From assembly GCF_002860345.1 (NCBI RefSeq), contig NZ_NMYC01000001.1:310001-374000 (forward strand): 64,000 bases of DNA. The letters run 5' to 3'. Each line of letters starts with the position of its first letter. Within the stretch, counting starts at the first letter, position 1. This document shows, piece after piece, positions 29,597 through 38,124 of this stretch. Below the pieces are notes generated by a model. It was not told where the DNA came from and did no database searches. It saw only the letters and a program-made list of their open reading frames with translations. Source of the DNA: Bifidobacterium anseris (GTDB lineage: Bacteria; Actinomycetota; Actinomycetes; Actinomycetales; Bifidobacteriaceae). The position numbers and the translations under genes were made by a program.

Positions 29597-30079
29597 ATGG
29601 CTCAGGAAGAGAAGACCGTCCTGCTCACGCAGGAGGCGTATGACAAGCTCAAGGAGGAGCTCGCGTACCGTGAGGGCGAGTACCGCGAGGAGATCACCGA
29701 ACGCATCGCCGCGGCGCGCGCCGAGGGTGACCTGTCCGAGAACGGCGGCTATCAGGCCGCGCGCGAGGAACAGGGCAAGAACGAGGGGCGCATCAATGAG
29801 CTCATCGTCAAGCTGCGCAACGCGAAGATCCTCGAGGCGCCGGACGCCGGCGTCGTCGGCAACGGCTCGCTCGTGACGATCGAGCTCGCCGGCCGCGAGA
29901 TGAAGTACGTGCTCGGCTCGCGCGACATCGCCGTCGCGACCGACTACGACGTCATCAGCCCCGAATCGCCGATCGGCGCCGCCATCCTCGGCGCGCACGA
30001 GGGCGACGTCGTCACCTACAAGGCCCCCAACGGCCGCGACATCTCGGTGACGATCAAGGAATCGAAGCCGCTCGACTGA
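29597..30079 (+). CDS. greA: Transcription elongation factor GreA
   Basis: 160 residues. Rescues backtracked RNA polymerase by stimulating transcript cleavage. The N-terminal coiled coil has the acidic tip AAARAEGDLSENGGYQAAREEQ. The C-terminal FKBP-like domain includes GSLVTIEL, YVLGSRDIAV, ISPESPIGAAILGAHEGDVV and ends with VTIKESKPLD. ATG 29597 has AAGGAGG 5 nt upstream; an in-frame ATG at 29582 would overlap that site and is rejected. Confidence 0.96.
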   Translation: MAQEEKTVLLTQEAYDKLKEELAYREGEYREEITERIAAARAEGDLSENGGYQAAREEQGKNEGRINELIVKLRNAKILEAPDAGVVGNGSLVTIELAGREMKYVLGSRDIAVATDYDVISPESPIGAAILGAHEGDVVTYKAPNGRDISVTIKESKPLD

Positions 30080-30107
30080 GCGGACGCGTCGCCGGACGCG
30101 GACGATC

Positions 30108-30172
30108 CCAATTAAGGGGGCGCGCCGGGGATGGCCCATCATGGGCCATCCCCGGCGCGCCCCCTTAATTGG
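30108..30172. terminator. Very long perfect hairpin after greA
   Basis: 31-bp perfectly paired arms around a 3-nt loop (30108-30138 / 30142-30172), followed on plus by CTTTTG. It lies between greA and the convergent hemolysin III-type gene. Confidence 0.8.
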
Positions 30173-30197
30173 CTTTTGTCGATTGATTATCGCGGGC

Positions 30198-31112
30198 TCA
30201 GCCGATCTTCGCGAGACGGCAGATGACGAGGTAGATCGCGACCATGTGGCAGGCGTAGCCGGCGATCGTGCCCAGATGGAAGATCTCGTGGAAGCCGAAG
30301 ACCTTCGGCCACGGGTCGGGGCGGCGCAGCGCGTAGACGACGGCGCCGGCGATGTAGCAGGCGCCTCCCGACAGCAGCAGCCACACGACGGCAGGGCCGG
30401 CGGCGGGGGAGACCCAGAACATGCCCATGAAGGCGACGCCGGAGACGCCGAAGACGACGTAGACGAGCGTGTACAGCCAGCGCGGCGCGTCGATCCACAC
30501 GACGTGGATGAGGATCGCGACGGCCGTGCAGCCCCACATGCCGATGATGATCGTGTTGCGCCAGAACGCGTCGAGCGCGAAGGAGACCGGCGTGTAGGTG
30601 CCGGCGATGAGCAGGAAGATGTTGACGTGGTCGATGCGCCTGAGCACGTCGGTCACGCGCGGCGACCAGTCGCCCAGATGGTAGGCGGCGGAGTTGCCGA
30701 ACAGGATGAGCGAGGCGGTCATGAAGACCGCGCACGCCCATTTGAGGCCGGCTCCGTGCGCCAGACAGACGAGCACGATGCCGGCGGCGAGCGCGAGCGG
30801 CGCGGCGGCCGCGTGCAGCCAGCCGCGCATGGCCGGCTTCTCGCGGCCGTGGACGTCGAGGCGGATCCGGCGCGGCGCGCGCACGCCCTCAAGCTTGGCC
30901 GCCTTCTCCTCGCCCCTGGCGATCGCCTTCTTCGCGCGGCTGTCCGCCTTCGCCAGGATCGTCGCCGCCTTCGCGCGCGCCCTGCTACGCGTCGCCTCGG
31001 CCTTCGCCTCGAGCGCCGTGCGTCTGGCCTGCGCCAGCTCGCGCCGGCGCTGCTCGAGCTGGTCGTCGCCGTCCATGGCCGCCCCCGCGGCCTGTGTCGT
31101 CCCTGCGCTCAT
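30198..31112 (-). CDS. Hemolysin III / adiponectin-receptor family membrane protein
   Basis: 304 residues. The first ~95 residues are a basic Ala/Lys/Arg-rich helix (EAKAEATRSRARAKAATILAKADSRAKKAIARGEEKAAK) not usual in the family. Then about seven transmembrane helices follow with the conserved SAAYHL, RIDHVNIFLLIAGTYTP and the C-terminal HEIFHLGTIAGYACH. The histidines in these motifs bind a metal in the superfamily. The hemolysin name is historical; the role is probably lipid or membrane homeostasis. GGAGG lies 8 nt before ATG 31112. Confidence 0.88.
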   Translation of the reverse strand: MSAGTTQAAGAAMDGDDQLEQRRRELAQARRTALEAKAEATRSRARAKAATILAKADSRAKKAIARGEEKAAKLEGVRAPRRIRLDVHGREKPAMRGWLHAAAAPLALAAGIVLVCLAHGAGLKWACAVFMTASLILFGNSAAYHLGDWSPRVTDVLRRIDHVNIFLLIAGTYTPVSFALDAFWRNTIIIGMWGCTAVAILIHVVWIDAPRWLYTLVYVVFGVSGVAFMGMFWVSPAAGPAVVWLLLSGGACYIAGAVVYALRRPDPWPKVFGFHEIFHLGTIAGYACHMVAIYLVICRLAKIG

Positions 31113-31155
31113 CGTCGCATCCTCCCGTCGTGTCGTCCACACTTGGTTACGCAAT

Positions 31156-31178
31156 CGTAGGTTACTATAGCGTAGGTT
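31156..31178. promoter_or_regulatory. Direct repeat between divergent genes
   Basis: CGTAGGTT occurs at 31156-31163 and 31171-31178, a 15-nt period, around an AT-rich CTATAG core. On minus, TATAGT (31069-like position 31069 excluded; read at 31170-31165 region) could be a -10 for the hemolysin III gene. A binding site for a tandem-binding regulator is possible. Confidence 0.35.
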
Positions 31179-31256
31179 GTTGACCTGACCCGCTGAAGGG
31201 GTGTCGATTGAGCCCCGCGCGTACAGCCGCCGCCCTGCGGGGGCGCCGATGTGGCC

Positions 31257-31269
31257 TATCATGGGGAAC
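31257..31269 (+). promoter_or_regulatory. Leaderless-type promoter of the PdtaS-like kinase
   Basis: TATCAT (31257-31262) ends 7 nt before ATG 31270. GGGGA in between is too close to the start to work well as a ribosome site. Confidence 0.45.
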
Positions 31270-32748
31270 ATGGCTGATTTTTCACAGATTCTCGCGACGC
31301 GCCCCGATTTCGACGCGTCCGACAAGGAATGGCTCCATCATCTCGTCGCCGACTGGCAGGTCATCGCCGACCTGAGTCTGGCCGACCTGCTGCTCGTGCT
31401 GCAGAAGGGCGACGGCAGCTTCGTCATCGCCGGCCAGTGCCGCCCGTCGACGGTCGTGAGCCTGCGCATCGACGACGTCGTCGGCGAACGGGTCGACAAC
31501 GAGCTGCAGGAGGAGATGGCCGAGGCGATGAAGTCGGACGGCGTCTACCGTTCGTCGGTGCTGCGCCGCATCGGCGACGCGCTCGTGTGCAACGTGTACG
31601 CGCCGATCCGCCACGGCGGCAAGACGCTCGGCCTCGTCGTGCGCGAGACGAACCTTGCGACGCGCGAATCGAACGGCCGCTACGAACTCGAAAGCATCGG
31701 TGCCGGCAAGCAGCTGTACGGCATGATCCCGCGCGGCCAGTTCCCCTACAAGGACTCCGTCCTCAGCCAGCGGCACAACGCGCGCGTCGCCGACGGCTTC
31801 ATCCTGCTGTCCGCCGACGGCATCGTCCAGTACGCGTCGCCCAATGGCATCAGCTGCTTCAGACGTCTGGGCATGGTCGACATGCTCGAGGGTGCCAACC
31901 TGAGCGAGGTGGGCACGAGCCTGATCCACGAGAACGACCCGGTGCCCGAATCGCTGCCGCTCGTGCTGCTCGGCAAGGCCGCGATTGACTCCGAACTCGT
32001 CGCGAACCGTTCGGCCGTCTCGATGCGCTCGCTGCCGCTGATGGACGAGCACGGACGCACCGGCGCGATCGTGCTGTGCCGGGACGTCAGCGAGCTGCGC
32101 CGGCGCGAGGTCGAGCTGCAGACGAAGGACGCGACGATCTCCGAGATCCACCACCGCGTCAAGAACAACCTGCAGGCCGTCTCCGCGCTGCTGCGGCTGC
32201 AGGCGCGCAAGACGAAGTCCGACGAGGTCAAGAAGGAGCTCAAGGAGGCACAGCGGCGCGTGCAGACGATCGCGATGGTCCACGAGGGGCTGAGCCAGTC
32301 GGCCGACGAGATCGTCGACTTCGACAAGGTCATCGCCAACCTGCTGCGCATGAGCGTCGACCTGACGGCGATGAGCGACCAGCGCATCTCGATCGACTTC
32401 GTCGGCAGCTTCGGCATGATGCCGGCGCAGGACGCGACGCCGCTGTCGCTCGTGCTCACCGAGCTGACGACGAACGCCGTCGAACACGGCTACGAGGGCC
32501 GCAAGGAGGGGCACATCACGGTGACGGCCGACCGGCGCGGCAACGAGCTCGACATCGTCGTGCAGGACGACGGCAATGGCATGGGCAGCGAGGAGGAGGA
32601 CGGCATGGCCCGTTCCTCGGGCTCGGGCCTGGGCACGCAGATCATCAACACCTTCGTGACGAACGACTTCGGCGGTACCGTGCGCTGGGAGCCGGTCGAG
32701 ACCGGCGGCACGCGCGTGCGGCTTGCCATCAAGCTGCGCGCCGCCTGA
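31270..32748 (+). CDS. PdtaS-like sensor histidine kinase (GAF-PAS-HisKA_2)
   Basis: 492 residues, no transmembrane segment. An N-terminal GAF-like domain (~10-160) is followed by a PAS domain (~170-280). The HisKA_2 dimerisation domain has phosphorylatable His295 in SEIHHRVKNNLQAVSALLRLQ. The ATPase domain has ELTTNAVEHGY, DDGNGM and GSGLGTQII. This architecture matches actinobacterial PdtaS, which phosphorylates an ANTAR-type antiterminator (PdtaR). No such regulator gene is adjacent. An in-frame ATG at 31261 would lie inside the -10 box. Confidence 0.9.
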   Translation: MADFSQILATRPDFDASDKEWLHHLVADWQVIADLSLADLLLVLQKGDGSFVIAGQCRPSTVVSLRIDDVVGERVDNELQEEMAEAMKSDGVYRSSVLRRIGDALVCNVYAPIRHGGKTLGLVVRETNLATRESNGRYELESIGAGKQLYGMIPRGQFPYKDSVLSQRHNARVADGFILLSADGIVQYASPNGISCFRRLGMVDMLEGANLSEVGTSLIHENDPVPESLPLVLLGKAAIDSELVANRSAVSMRSLPLMDEHGRTGAIVLCRDVSELRRREVELQTKDATISEIHHRVKNNLQAVSALLRLQARKTKSDEVKKELKEAQRRVQTIAMVHEGLSQSADEIVDFDKVIANLLRMSVDLTAMSDQRISIDFVGSFGMMPAQDATPLSLVLTELTTNAVEHGYEGRKEGHITVTADRRGNELDIVVQDDGNGMGSEEEDGMARSSGSGLGTQIINTFVTNDFGGTVRWEPVETGGTRVRLAIKLRAA

Positions 32749-32760
32749 GAGGGTCCGCAC

Positions 32761-32800
32761 GAAGGCCCCGGTTCCCGCCATCGCGGGAACCGGGGCCTTC
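32761..32800. terminator. Hairpin between pdtaS-like gene and whiB
   Basis: 18-bp perfect arms (gaaggccccggttcccgc / gcgggaaccggggccttc) between convergent genes, no U-tract. Confidence 0.75.
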
Positions 32801-32843
32801 GCATATCGACGGCGGATGGGCCGCCGATCCGGGTTGCGTCGGC

Positions 32844-33119
32844 TCAGCCGAGCTGCATCGACGCGGAGCGGCGCGCACGCATCGCACGGCGCTTGAGGGC
32901 CCTGCGTTCGTCCTCGCTCAGGCCGCCCCACACGCCGTAGTCCTGATTCGTGTCGAGCGCGCATTTGAGGCATGCGTCGATGACCTTGCAGGTGCGGCAT
33001 ACGGACTTGGCCTCTTCGATCTGCTGGTATGCGGCACCGGTGTTGCCCACCGGGAAGAACAGCTCGGGGTCCTTGTCGCGACACGCCGCCTTCGCACGCC
33101 AATCGAATGCACTGCTCAT
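32844..33119 (-). CDS. WhiB-family transcription regulator
   Basis: 91 residues. Four iron-sulfur cysteines C13, C41, C44 and C50 are in the family order (C...CxxC x5 C), followed by the GVWGG turn and the basic SEDERRALKRRAMRARR tail that contacts DNA or sigma factor. AAGGATG lies about 8 nt before ATG 33119. The neighbourhood (LCP proteins, membrane glycosyltransferase, DUF5719, zincin-fold gene, PMM-like gene) resembles the region around whiB2/whmD in other actinobacteria as I recall it, which suggests a division-linked WhiB. That is inference. Confidence 0.93.
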   Translation of the reverse strand: MSSAFDWRAKAACRDKDPELFFPVGNTGAAYQQIEEAKSVCRTCKVIDACLKCALDTNQDYGVWGGLSEDERRALKRRAMRARRSASMQLG

Positions 33120-33189
33120 GGTGATGACATCCTTCTTCTGTCTGCTGTCCGGCTTCTTCCGTCCGGTTCCGATAACGACTACGTTGCTC

Positions 33190-33218
33190 ATGCTAGGCAA
33201 TAACCGGGGCGATTTCAA
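33190..33218 (-). promoter_or_regulatory. Promoter of whiB
   Basis: Minus strand TTGAAA (33218-33213), 17-nt spacer, TAGCAT (33195-33190), then a leader of about 65 nt. Close to the housekeeping consensus. Confidence 0.65.
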
Positions 33219-33251
33219 GACCTTGCGCGAAAAACGGCCCGCATGCGGCGT

Positions 33252-35093
33252 TCAGCTCACAGCGCACTGCACAAGCCGCACATGGCCCGCCTCGATGAGC
33301 ACGCCGCGTCCCGGCGTGCGCAGATCCTCGGCGCCCATCGCGTCGAGGACGGAGGCGGGGATGCCGTCGGCGAGGTCGACGGCGCGCTCGCCGACCGGGA
33401 AGACGAGCCGGCGTGCGCAATGGTCGGGCACGCGAAGCCGGCGTGACGAGCCGAGCGCGAACACGACGCACCGCCGCCCCGAGCATACGAGCTCCTGGAC
33501 CTGCGCGGCATGCGGGTCGGCGCTGAACGGGTCGAACCATGCGTCGGCGTCGTCGATGCATACGACGTCGGCGCCGCATGCGCGGGCGCCCTCTTCGATC
33601 GTCCTCAGCAGCGTCGTGCGTCCGCGTCCGGGACGTCCTATGACGGCGAGGTTGCCGTCGGCCGGGTCGAACAGGCACGGGCCGGTGGCCACGCCGTCGT
33701 CCTCGAGCCCGATCGCGATCGCGCCGGGTGGTGCGTCGATGTCGCGCGCATGCACGAGACGGGGTGCCGGCGCCGTGAACAGCGGGGGAGCGCCGCCCTG
33801 GCCGTGCACGCGTGCGGCGCGGCCGATCTCATCGACGAGGCGCTCCGGGTCCGGGTCGGACGCGCAGCGCAGCCGCACACGGGCGTCGTCGATCCTCGCG
33901 ATCGCGGCTCCCGGCTCGGTGACGCGCAGCCGGGCGGCGTCGTCGACGCCGAGCATCTCCTGCGACTGCATCGCGTCACGCATGCGCAGGCAGACGCGTA
34001 ACGCCATGTTCGCCTTCATCGGCGCGCTGATCTCGCCGAGCGGGTTCTGCGTGCAGACGATCAGATGCATGCCGAGCGAACGGCCCAGCGAAGCGATGCG
34101 CGTGAGCCGGTCGGCGAGGTCCGGCAGCTGGCCGGTGAGCATATGGAACTCGTCGACGACGACGACGAGCCGGGCGGGCGGATCGGGCGCTCCCATCAGG
34201 TCGGCGACGCCCAGATCTGCCGCGAGCTGTTCGCGGCGCGTCAGCTCGCGTTCGAGCGCGAGCAGCGCGCGCTTGGCGTAGGCGAGGTCGAGGTCGTTGA
34301 CGCAGCCGCGCACATGCGGCAGTCCGGCGAGTGCATCCATCGCCGAACCGCCTTTGAAGTCGAGCAGCGCGAGCTGGACGCGGCATGGTGGGTAGCGGCA
34401 GGCGAGCGCCAGGCACCAGTCCTGCAGCAGCACTGACTTGCCCGAGCCGGTCGTGCCGGCCACGATCGCGTGCGGGCCGAACCGTGCAAGGTCGATGACG
34501 GCGGCCTGTCCGGACCCGTTGACGCCCACGGGGGCGCGGCAGCCGCCGTCGGCGACGCACCAGCGGTGTGCGATTGAACGGAAGGGCGCGGCGTCGTCGG
34601 CGAAGCCGAGCACCGACGCCAACGGCACGGGCGGCGCATGGGCGTCCCGTGCAGCATCGTCCGCAGGGTCGGTCGCGGACATGGATTGCGCGGTTGCGGA
34701 TGAGACCGGCGTGGTCGTGTCGTCGTCGCGGCCGGCCGTCATGAGGACGAATGAGGCGAGCGTGGCAATGCAGCCCGAGGCGATCATCGTCGCGAACAGC
34801 CATTGCCGTTGGGCCAGCAGCATGGCGAGCATGACGCATTGCGCCGCGAGCGGGGCGCCGTAGGCGCACAGCCGCACATGGCGCATTCGTCTGACGCGTT
34901 TCGCCGTGCGCACCGCCTTGCCCTTGCCGTCCATGCGCACAGCATGCGCCGGTGGGACGGCAAGGGCAAACCGTCGGCGGGTCGTACGCCGCGGTGTTCG
35001 CCGTCGGCGCAATGGATTTGGCGCAATGGATTTGGCGCGGTGGAGGCTTGCCTCAGCGGTTTTCGGCTCGGTGGTTTCAGGCGCAGCGGGCAT
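33252..35093 (-). CDS. FtsK/SpoIIIE-type (EccC-like) ATPase, stand-alone
   Basis: 613 residues from ATG 35093. Two transmembrane helices lie at about residues 75-120. The first ATPase domain has Walker A GTTGSGKS (213-220), the LLDFKGGSAMD motif (~244) and Walker B VVVVDEFHML (311-320). A second domain has a degenerate Walker A, GRPGRGRTT (486-494), with Arg in place of Lys. This tandem layout resembles EccC of type VII secretion more than FtsK, but no WXG100 or other ESX gene is in view. The start is uncertain. 35093 lies 12 nt after the upstream stop. The in-frame ATG at 34934 is also possible, because the region between contains repeats and no clear ribosome site. Confidence 0.75.
   Translation of the reverse strand: MPAAPETTEPKTAEASLHRAKSIAPNPLRRRRTPRRTTRRRFALAVPPAHAVRMDGKGKAVRTAKRVRRMRHVRLCAYGAPLAAQCVMLAMLLAQRQWLFATMIASGCIATLASFVLMTAGRDDDTTTPVSSATAQSMSATDPADDAARDAHAPPVPLASVLGFADDAAPFRSIAHRWCVADGGCRAPVGVNGSGQAAVIDLARFGPHAIVAGTTGSGKSVLLQDWCLALACRYPPCRVQLALLDFKGGSAMDALAGLPHVRGCVNDLDLAYAKRALLALERELTRREQLAADLGVADLMGAPDPPARLVVVVDEFHMLTGQLPDLADRLTRIASLGRSLGMHLIVCTQNPLGEISAPMKANMALRVCLRMRDAMQSQEMLGVDDAARLRVTEPGAAIARIDDARVRLRCASDPDPERLVDEIGRAARVHGQGGAPPLFTAPAPRLVHARDIDAPPGAIAIGLEDDGVATGPCLFDPADGNLAVIGRPGRGRTTLLRTIEEGARACGADVVCIDDADAWFDPFSADPHAAQVQELVCSGRRCVVFALGSSRRLRVPDHCARRLVFPVGERAVDLADGIPASVLDAMGAEDLRTPGRGVLIEAGHVRLVQCAVS
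34918..34970. repeat. Inverted repeat over an alternative start of the FtsK-like gene
   Basis: cttgcccttgccgtcc (34918-34933) and ggacggcaagggcaaa (34955-34970) pair over about 15 bp. The candidate ATG at 34934 is in the loop edge. Confidence 0.6.
35009..35036. repeat. 14-bp tandem duplication
   Basis: gcgcaatggatttg is repeated twice head to tail, starting near 35009. Its length is not a multiple of three, which speaks against strong coding constraint here. Confidence 0.6.
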
Positions 35094-35105
35094 GCGCCGG
35101 TGCGG

Positions 35106-36416
35106 TCAGCCCTGCTGCTCGGCCTGCGTGCCGACGACGCCGGCCTTGTGCGTGCCGTCGACGAGCTGGGAGAACAGTTCGGTGTTGCGCGCGTCGTCGA
35201 GCAGCACCGACGAGCCGACGCCGTCGACGTAGTAGTCGGGGTCGGTCCAGTACACGGTGCCGGTGATGCCGCCGGCGCCGGACGCGTCGCGGAAGGCGAG
35301 CAGCATACGTGCCATCGTCGCCGGCGTCGATTGGTCGTCGACGCTGATCGCCGCCATCGCCGCGTCGCCGACGCGCGTGAGCTTGGGGATGTTGAGCAGT
35401 GTCGAGGGCGAGGCCGCCTTCTTCGCGATCGCGCCGATGACCTGGCGTTGGCGCTGGGCGCGGCCGAAGTCGCCCTGCGGGTCGGAGTAGCGCATGCGGG
35501 AGAAGGCGAGTGCCTGCTTGCCGTCGACGACGTGGCAGCCGGCCTTCCAATGCATCTCGGACTTCTCGTCGTCCACGTCCTGGTCGTAGCACAGTTCGAC
35601 GCCGCCGAGCGCGTCGACGATCGTCGTCAGGCCGCCGAAGTTGATTTTCGCGACGTGGTCGATCTTCTGGCCGGTGATGTCTTCGACCTTCGCGACGAGC
35701 GGCTTTCTGCCGTACAGGCCGAGCACGGCGTTGATCTTGCTCAATGCGCCGTCGACCTCGACGAGCGAGTCGCGCGGGATCGAGATCAGCGACGACGGAC
35801 CGTTCTTCGGCTTGGTGAGCACGAGGATTGTGTCGGTGCGTTCGCCGGTCGTGCCGTCCTGGCCGGTCGTGCCATCGCGTTCGTCCGAACCGAGGATGAG
35901 CCATGAGGTCGCCGGCCCCGAGGGGGTGTCGGTGAGCCAGTCGGCGCGGCGCAGTCCGGAGTCGACCCAGTGCCACACGCTCAGGCCGCCGATCAGTGCG
36001 ATGGCGAGCAGCGTCGCGAGGATCGCCACGACGATCCTGCGCGCGCGGTGCGGATGGCGCCGGCGTGCGACCGCGACGCCGCCCGACGATGCCGTCGCCG
36101 TGCGGGCGCGGGCGCCGGATGGTGTGGATGATGTGGTCGACGCGGACGATGCGGCGGTCGGCGGCGGCACGCGCCGTTCGGATGTCGTGCGCCGACCGGA
36201 CGTGCGCGGCGGGATTGAGGCGGGATGCGTGGAGGAGGGGCGCGATGATCCGGTGGAGGCCGTGCGGGCGTGCGGCGCGAAGCTCGGGGGAGCCGCCGGC
36301 ACCGCATCCGGTGTCATGTCTGATGTCGTGCGCGGCGTCGCGCCGTCCGCGTCGCGTCTGCGGCGCGGCGAGGGCGCGAAGCTCGGCGGTGTCGTCGGAT
36401 CATCGGTGTTGCTCAT
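35106..36416 (-). CDS. LytR-CpsA-Psr (LCP) family protein
   Basis: 436 residues. A long Pro/Ser/Thr/Arg-rich cytoplasmic N-terminus (~1-125) and one transmembrane helix (~128-150) precede the extracellular LCP domain. The domain has ILGSDERDG, the Arg-Thr-Asp of ERTDTILVL, SLISIPRDSLVEV, SKINAVLGLYG and FSRMRYSDPQGDFGRAQRQRQV. The Arg and Asp residues that bind the polyprenyl pyrophosphate head are present. LCP enzymes transfer glycopolymers from lipid carriers to peptidoglycan. GGAGG lies 4-5 nt before ATG 36416. It is 65 nt downstream of another LCP gene, so the pair is probably one transcript. Confidence 0.92.
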   Translation of the reverse strand: MSNTDDPTTPPSFAPSPRRRRDADGATPRTTSDMTPDAVPAAPPSFAPHARTASTGSSRPSSTHPASIPPRTSGRRTTSERRVPPPTAASSASTTSSTPSGARARTATASSGGVAVARRRHPHRARRIVVAILATLLAIALIGGLSVWHWVDSGLRRADWLTDTPSGPATSWLILGSDERDGTTGQDGTTGERTDTILVLTKPKNGPSSLISIPRDSLVEVDGALSKINAVLGLYGRKPLVAKVEDITGQKIDHVAKINFGGLTTIVDALGGVELCYDQDVDDEKSEMHWKAGCHVVDGKQALAFSRMRYSDPQGDFGRAQRQRQVIGAIAKKAASPSTLLNIPKLTRVGDAAMAAISVDDQSTPATMARMLLAFRDASGAGGITGTVYWTDPDYYVDGVGSSVLLDDARNTELFSQLVDGTHKAGVVGTQAEQQG

Positions 36417-36481
36417 CGTTCCTCCACGGGGCGTCTTGCGCCCTCATCGTGCCGCGGCCCGTGGCCGGCGGCGTCCGTCGG

Positions 36482-37939
36482 TCATTCGTGTTTCGCGGGC
36501 ACCGAGCAGATCGTCGTGTTGAGGTACTGGTAGGCGATGCCGATGTACTGGTTGGTCTCGGGGTCGCGGATCGATCCGTTCTCGGGGTCGACGACGCCGT
36601 TCGTGTTCGGGTCGATGAGCGTGCCGTCCTCCTGTTTGATCAGGCCGGTCTTCGGATCGACGGTCGGTGAGGGCTGCGCCGACGGCGTATCGGCGGGCGT
36701 CTCGTCGCCCGTGCCGTAGCCCGTCTCGGTGGGTTCTGGCGTGGCCGTCGCGTTGCCGTTCGCGGAGCCGTCCTTGTTGTTGTCGTTCTTGCCGTCGTCC
36801 TTGGCAGCGTCGTCGTTGGTGTCGTCGCCGTACAACGGACGGTCGTCGCGCAGCCGGTCCCAGACCTCGGAGGCGTTGTCGGCCCATACGACGCGGTTGG
36901 GGTCAAAGGGGGCGGGCATGACGGGCACAGTCTGCGCGTACACGTGTGAGACGTCGAGGTGGCGCAGGCTGAACGCGAGCGCGACGAGCGCGTTCGTGTC
37001 GGCCATGCCTGAGCTGATGTTGAGCGAGCGGATCGCGGCGAGTGCGAGCTGGTAGAGTTCGCTCGTCTGCGTGAACATGTTCTTCGATATAGCCTCGGCG
37101 ATCACCGATTTGATCAGGTACTGCTGGCGCGTCGTGCGCATGATGTCGCTGCCGTCGGTGCCGGTGCCGTGGCGCATGCGCGCGTAGTTCGTCGCTTGGC
37201 GTCCGTCGAGGTGGTGCATGCCCTTCCTGAGGTCCATGTCGGTGTTCGCGTCGACGGTGTCGACCGGGATGCACACGTCGACGCCGCCGATCGCGTCGAT
37301 CATGTCGGCCAGACCCTTGAAGTCGACGACGATGAAGTTCGTGATGTGCATGCCGGTGAGCGCGTTGACGGCCGTCACCGTGCAGCTCGCCGCCGTCGAC
37401 AGGTCGCCGCCCTCGCGCCAGGCGGTGGAGAACACCGAGTTGAACATGACGCCGTACTGGGCGGGGATGTCCTTGCCGTCGCTCGTGCGGCAGTTGGGCA
37501 CGTCGACGATCGAGTCGCGCGGGATCGAGACGATGTTGATGAAGTTGCGGTCGGCGCTGATGTCGACGACCATCGTCGTGTCGGCGTTGTGCAGGCCGTC
37601 CTCGCCGTCGTGCAGGCCGCCGGACAGGTCGGCGTTGCCGTCGTCGCGCGTGTCCTGGCCGATGAGGACGAACTTGATCGGCCGTCCCTCGTTGGGGTCG
37701 AGCTTCTCCTCGTCGACGAAGACGGTCTTGACGGCGCCCTCCTGGACGGCCTGGTTGAGGTTGAGCCATGTGGAGGCCACGGCCGTGGACGCGAACACGA
37801 GCGCGGCGACGACGACGCAGGCGACGGCGACGAGCGCGCGGTGGCGGATGCGCCATGCCACGGCGCTGTGCCGCGGCCTCGCCTTGCGGGAGCTGCCCAG
37901 ATACGCTTCACGTGTCTTCTTCGCGGTATGAGAGGCCAA
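36482..37939 (-). CDS. LytR-CpsA-Psr (LCP) family protein
   Basis: 485 residues. A basic N-terminal tail and a transmembrane helix (~35-58) precede the LCP domain with LIGQDTRDDGNADL, TTMVVDISADRNFINIVSIPRDSIVDVP and NYARMRHGTGTDGSDIMRTTRQQYLI. An acidic Asn/Asp/Lys linker and a Pro/Thr tail ending in ...SVPAKHE follow. The start codon is TTG at 37939 with AAAGGTGG a few nt before it. A strong TATAAT -10 lies about 85 nt upstream. It likely attaches wall glycopolymers, together with the neighbouring LCP protein and the divergent glycosyltransferase. Confidence 0.92.
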   Translation of the reverse strand: MASHTAKKTREAYLGSSRKARPRHSAVAWRIRHRALVAVACVVVAALVFASTAVASTWLNLNQAVQEGAVKTVFVDEEKLDPNEGRPIKFVLIGQDTRDDGNADLSGGLHDGEDGLHNADTTMVVDISADRNFINIVSIPRDSIVDVPNCRTSDGKDIPAQYGVMFNSVFSTAWREGGDLSTAASCTVTAVNALTGMHITNFIVVDFKGLADMIDAIGGVDVCIPVDTVDANTDMDLRKGMHHLDGRQATNYARMRHGTGTDGSDIMRTTRQQYLIKSVIAEAISKNMFTQTSELYQLALAAIRSLNISSGMADTNALVALAFSLRHLDVSHVYAQTVPVMPAPFDPNRVVWADNASEVWDRLRDDRPLYGDDTNDDAAKDDGKNDNNKDGSANGNATATPEPTETGYGTGDETPADTPSAQPSPTVDPKTGLIKQEDGTLIDPNTNGVVDPENGSIRDPETNQYIGIAYQYLNTTICSVPAKHE

Positions 37940-38024
37940 CGGTCCACCTTTCGTGCGTCGTTCCCCGTCGCGGGGTCCCCATGCGCGTGCGCGGCCCCAT
38001 GCCGCCGACGTGCAATCATATGCG

Positions 38025-38030
38025 ATTATA
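38025..38030 (-). promoter_or_regulatory. -10 box for the LCP operon
   Basis: Perfect TATAAT on the minus strand. The -35 position is not convincing, so an activator may be involved. Confidence 0.5.
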
Positions 38031-38111
38031 GGGCATGACGGTGAGAAAGCCGTGCGTGCCGCCCCTCAAGGCGCTCCAGGGGGCGGCCAAGGGCGGATAT
38101 ACCCTTCTGCG

Positions 38112-38124
38112 TACACTGGGACGC
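38112..38124 (+). promoter_or_regulatory. Leaderless-type promoter of the glycosyltransferase gene
   Basis: TACACT (38112-38117) ends 7 nt before ATG 38125, no ribosome site. Confidence 0.55.
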
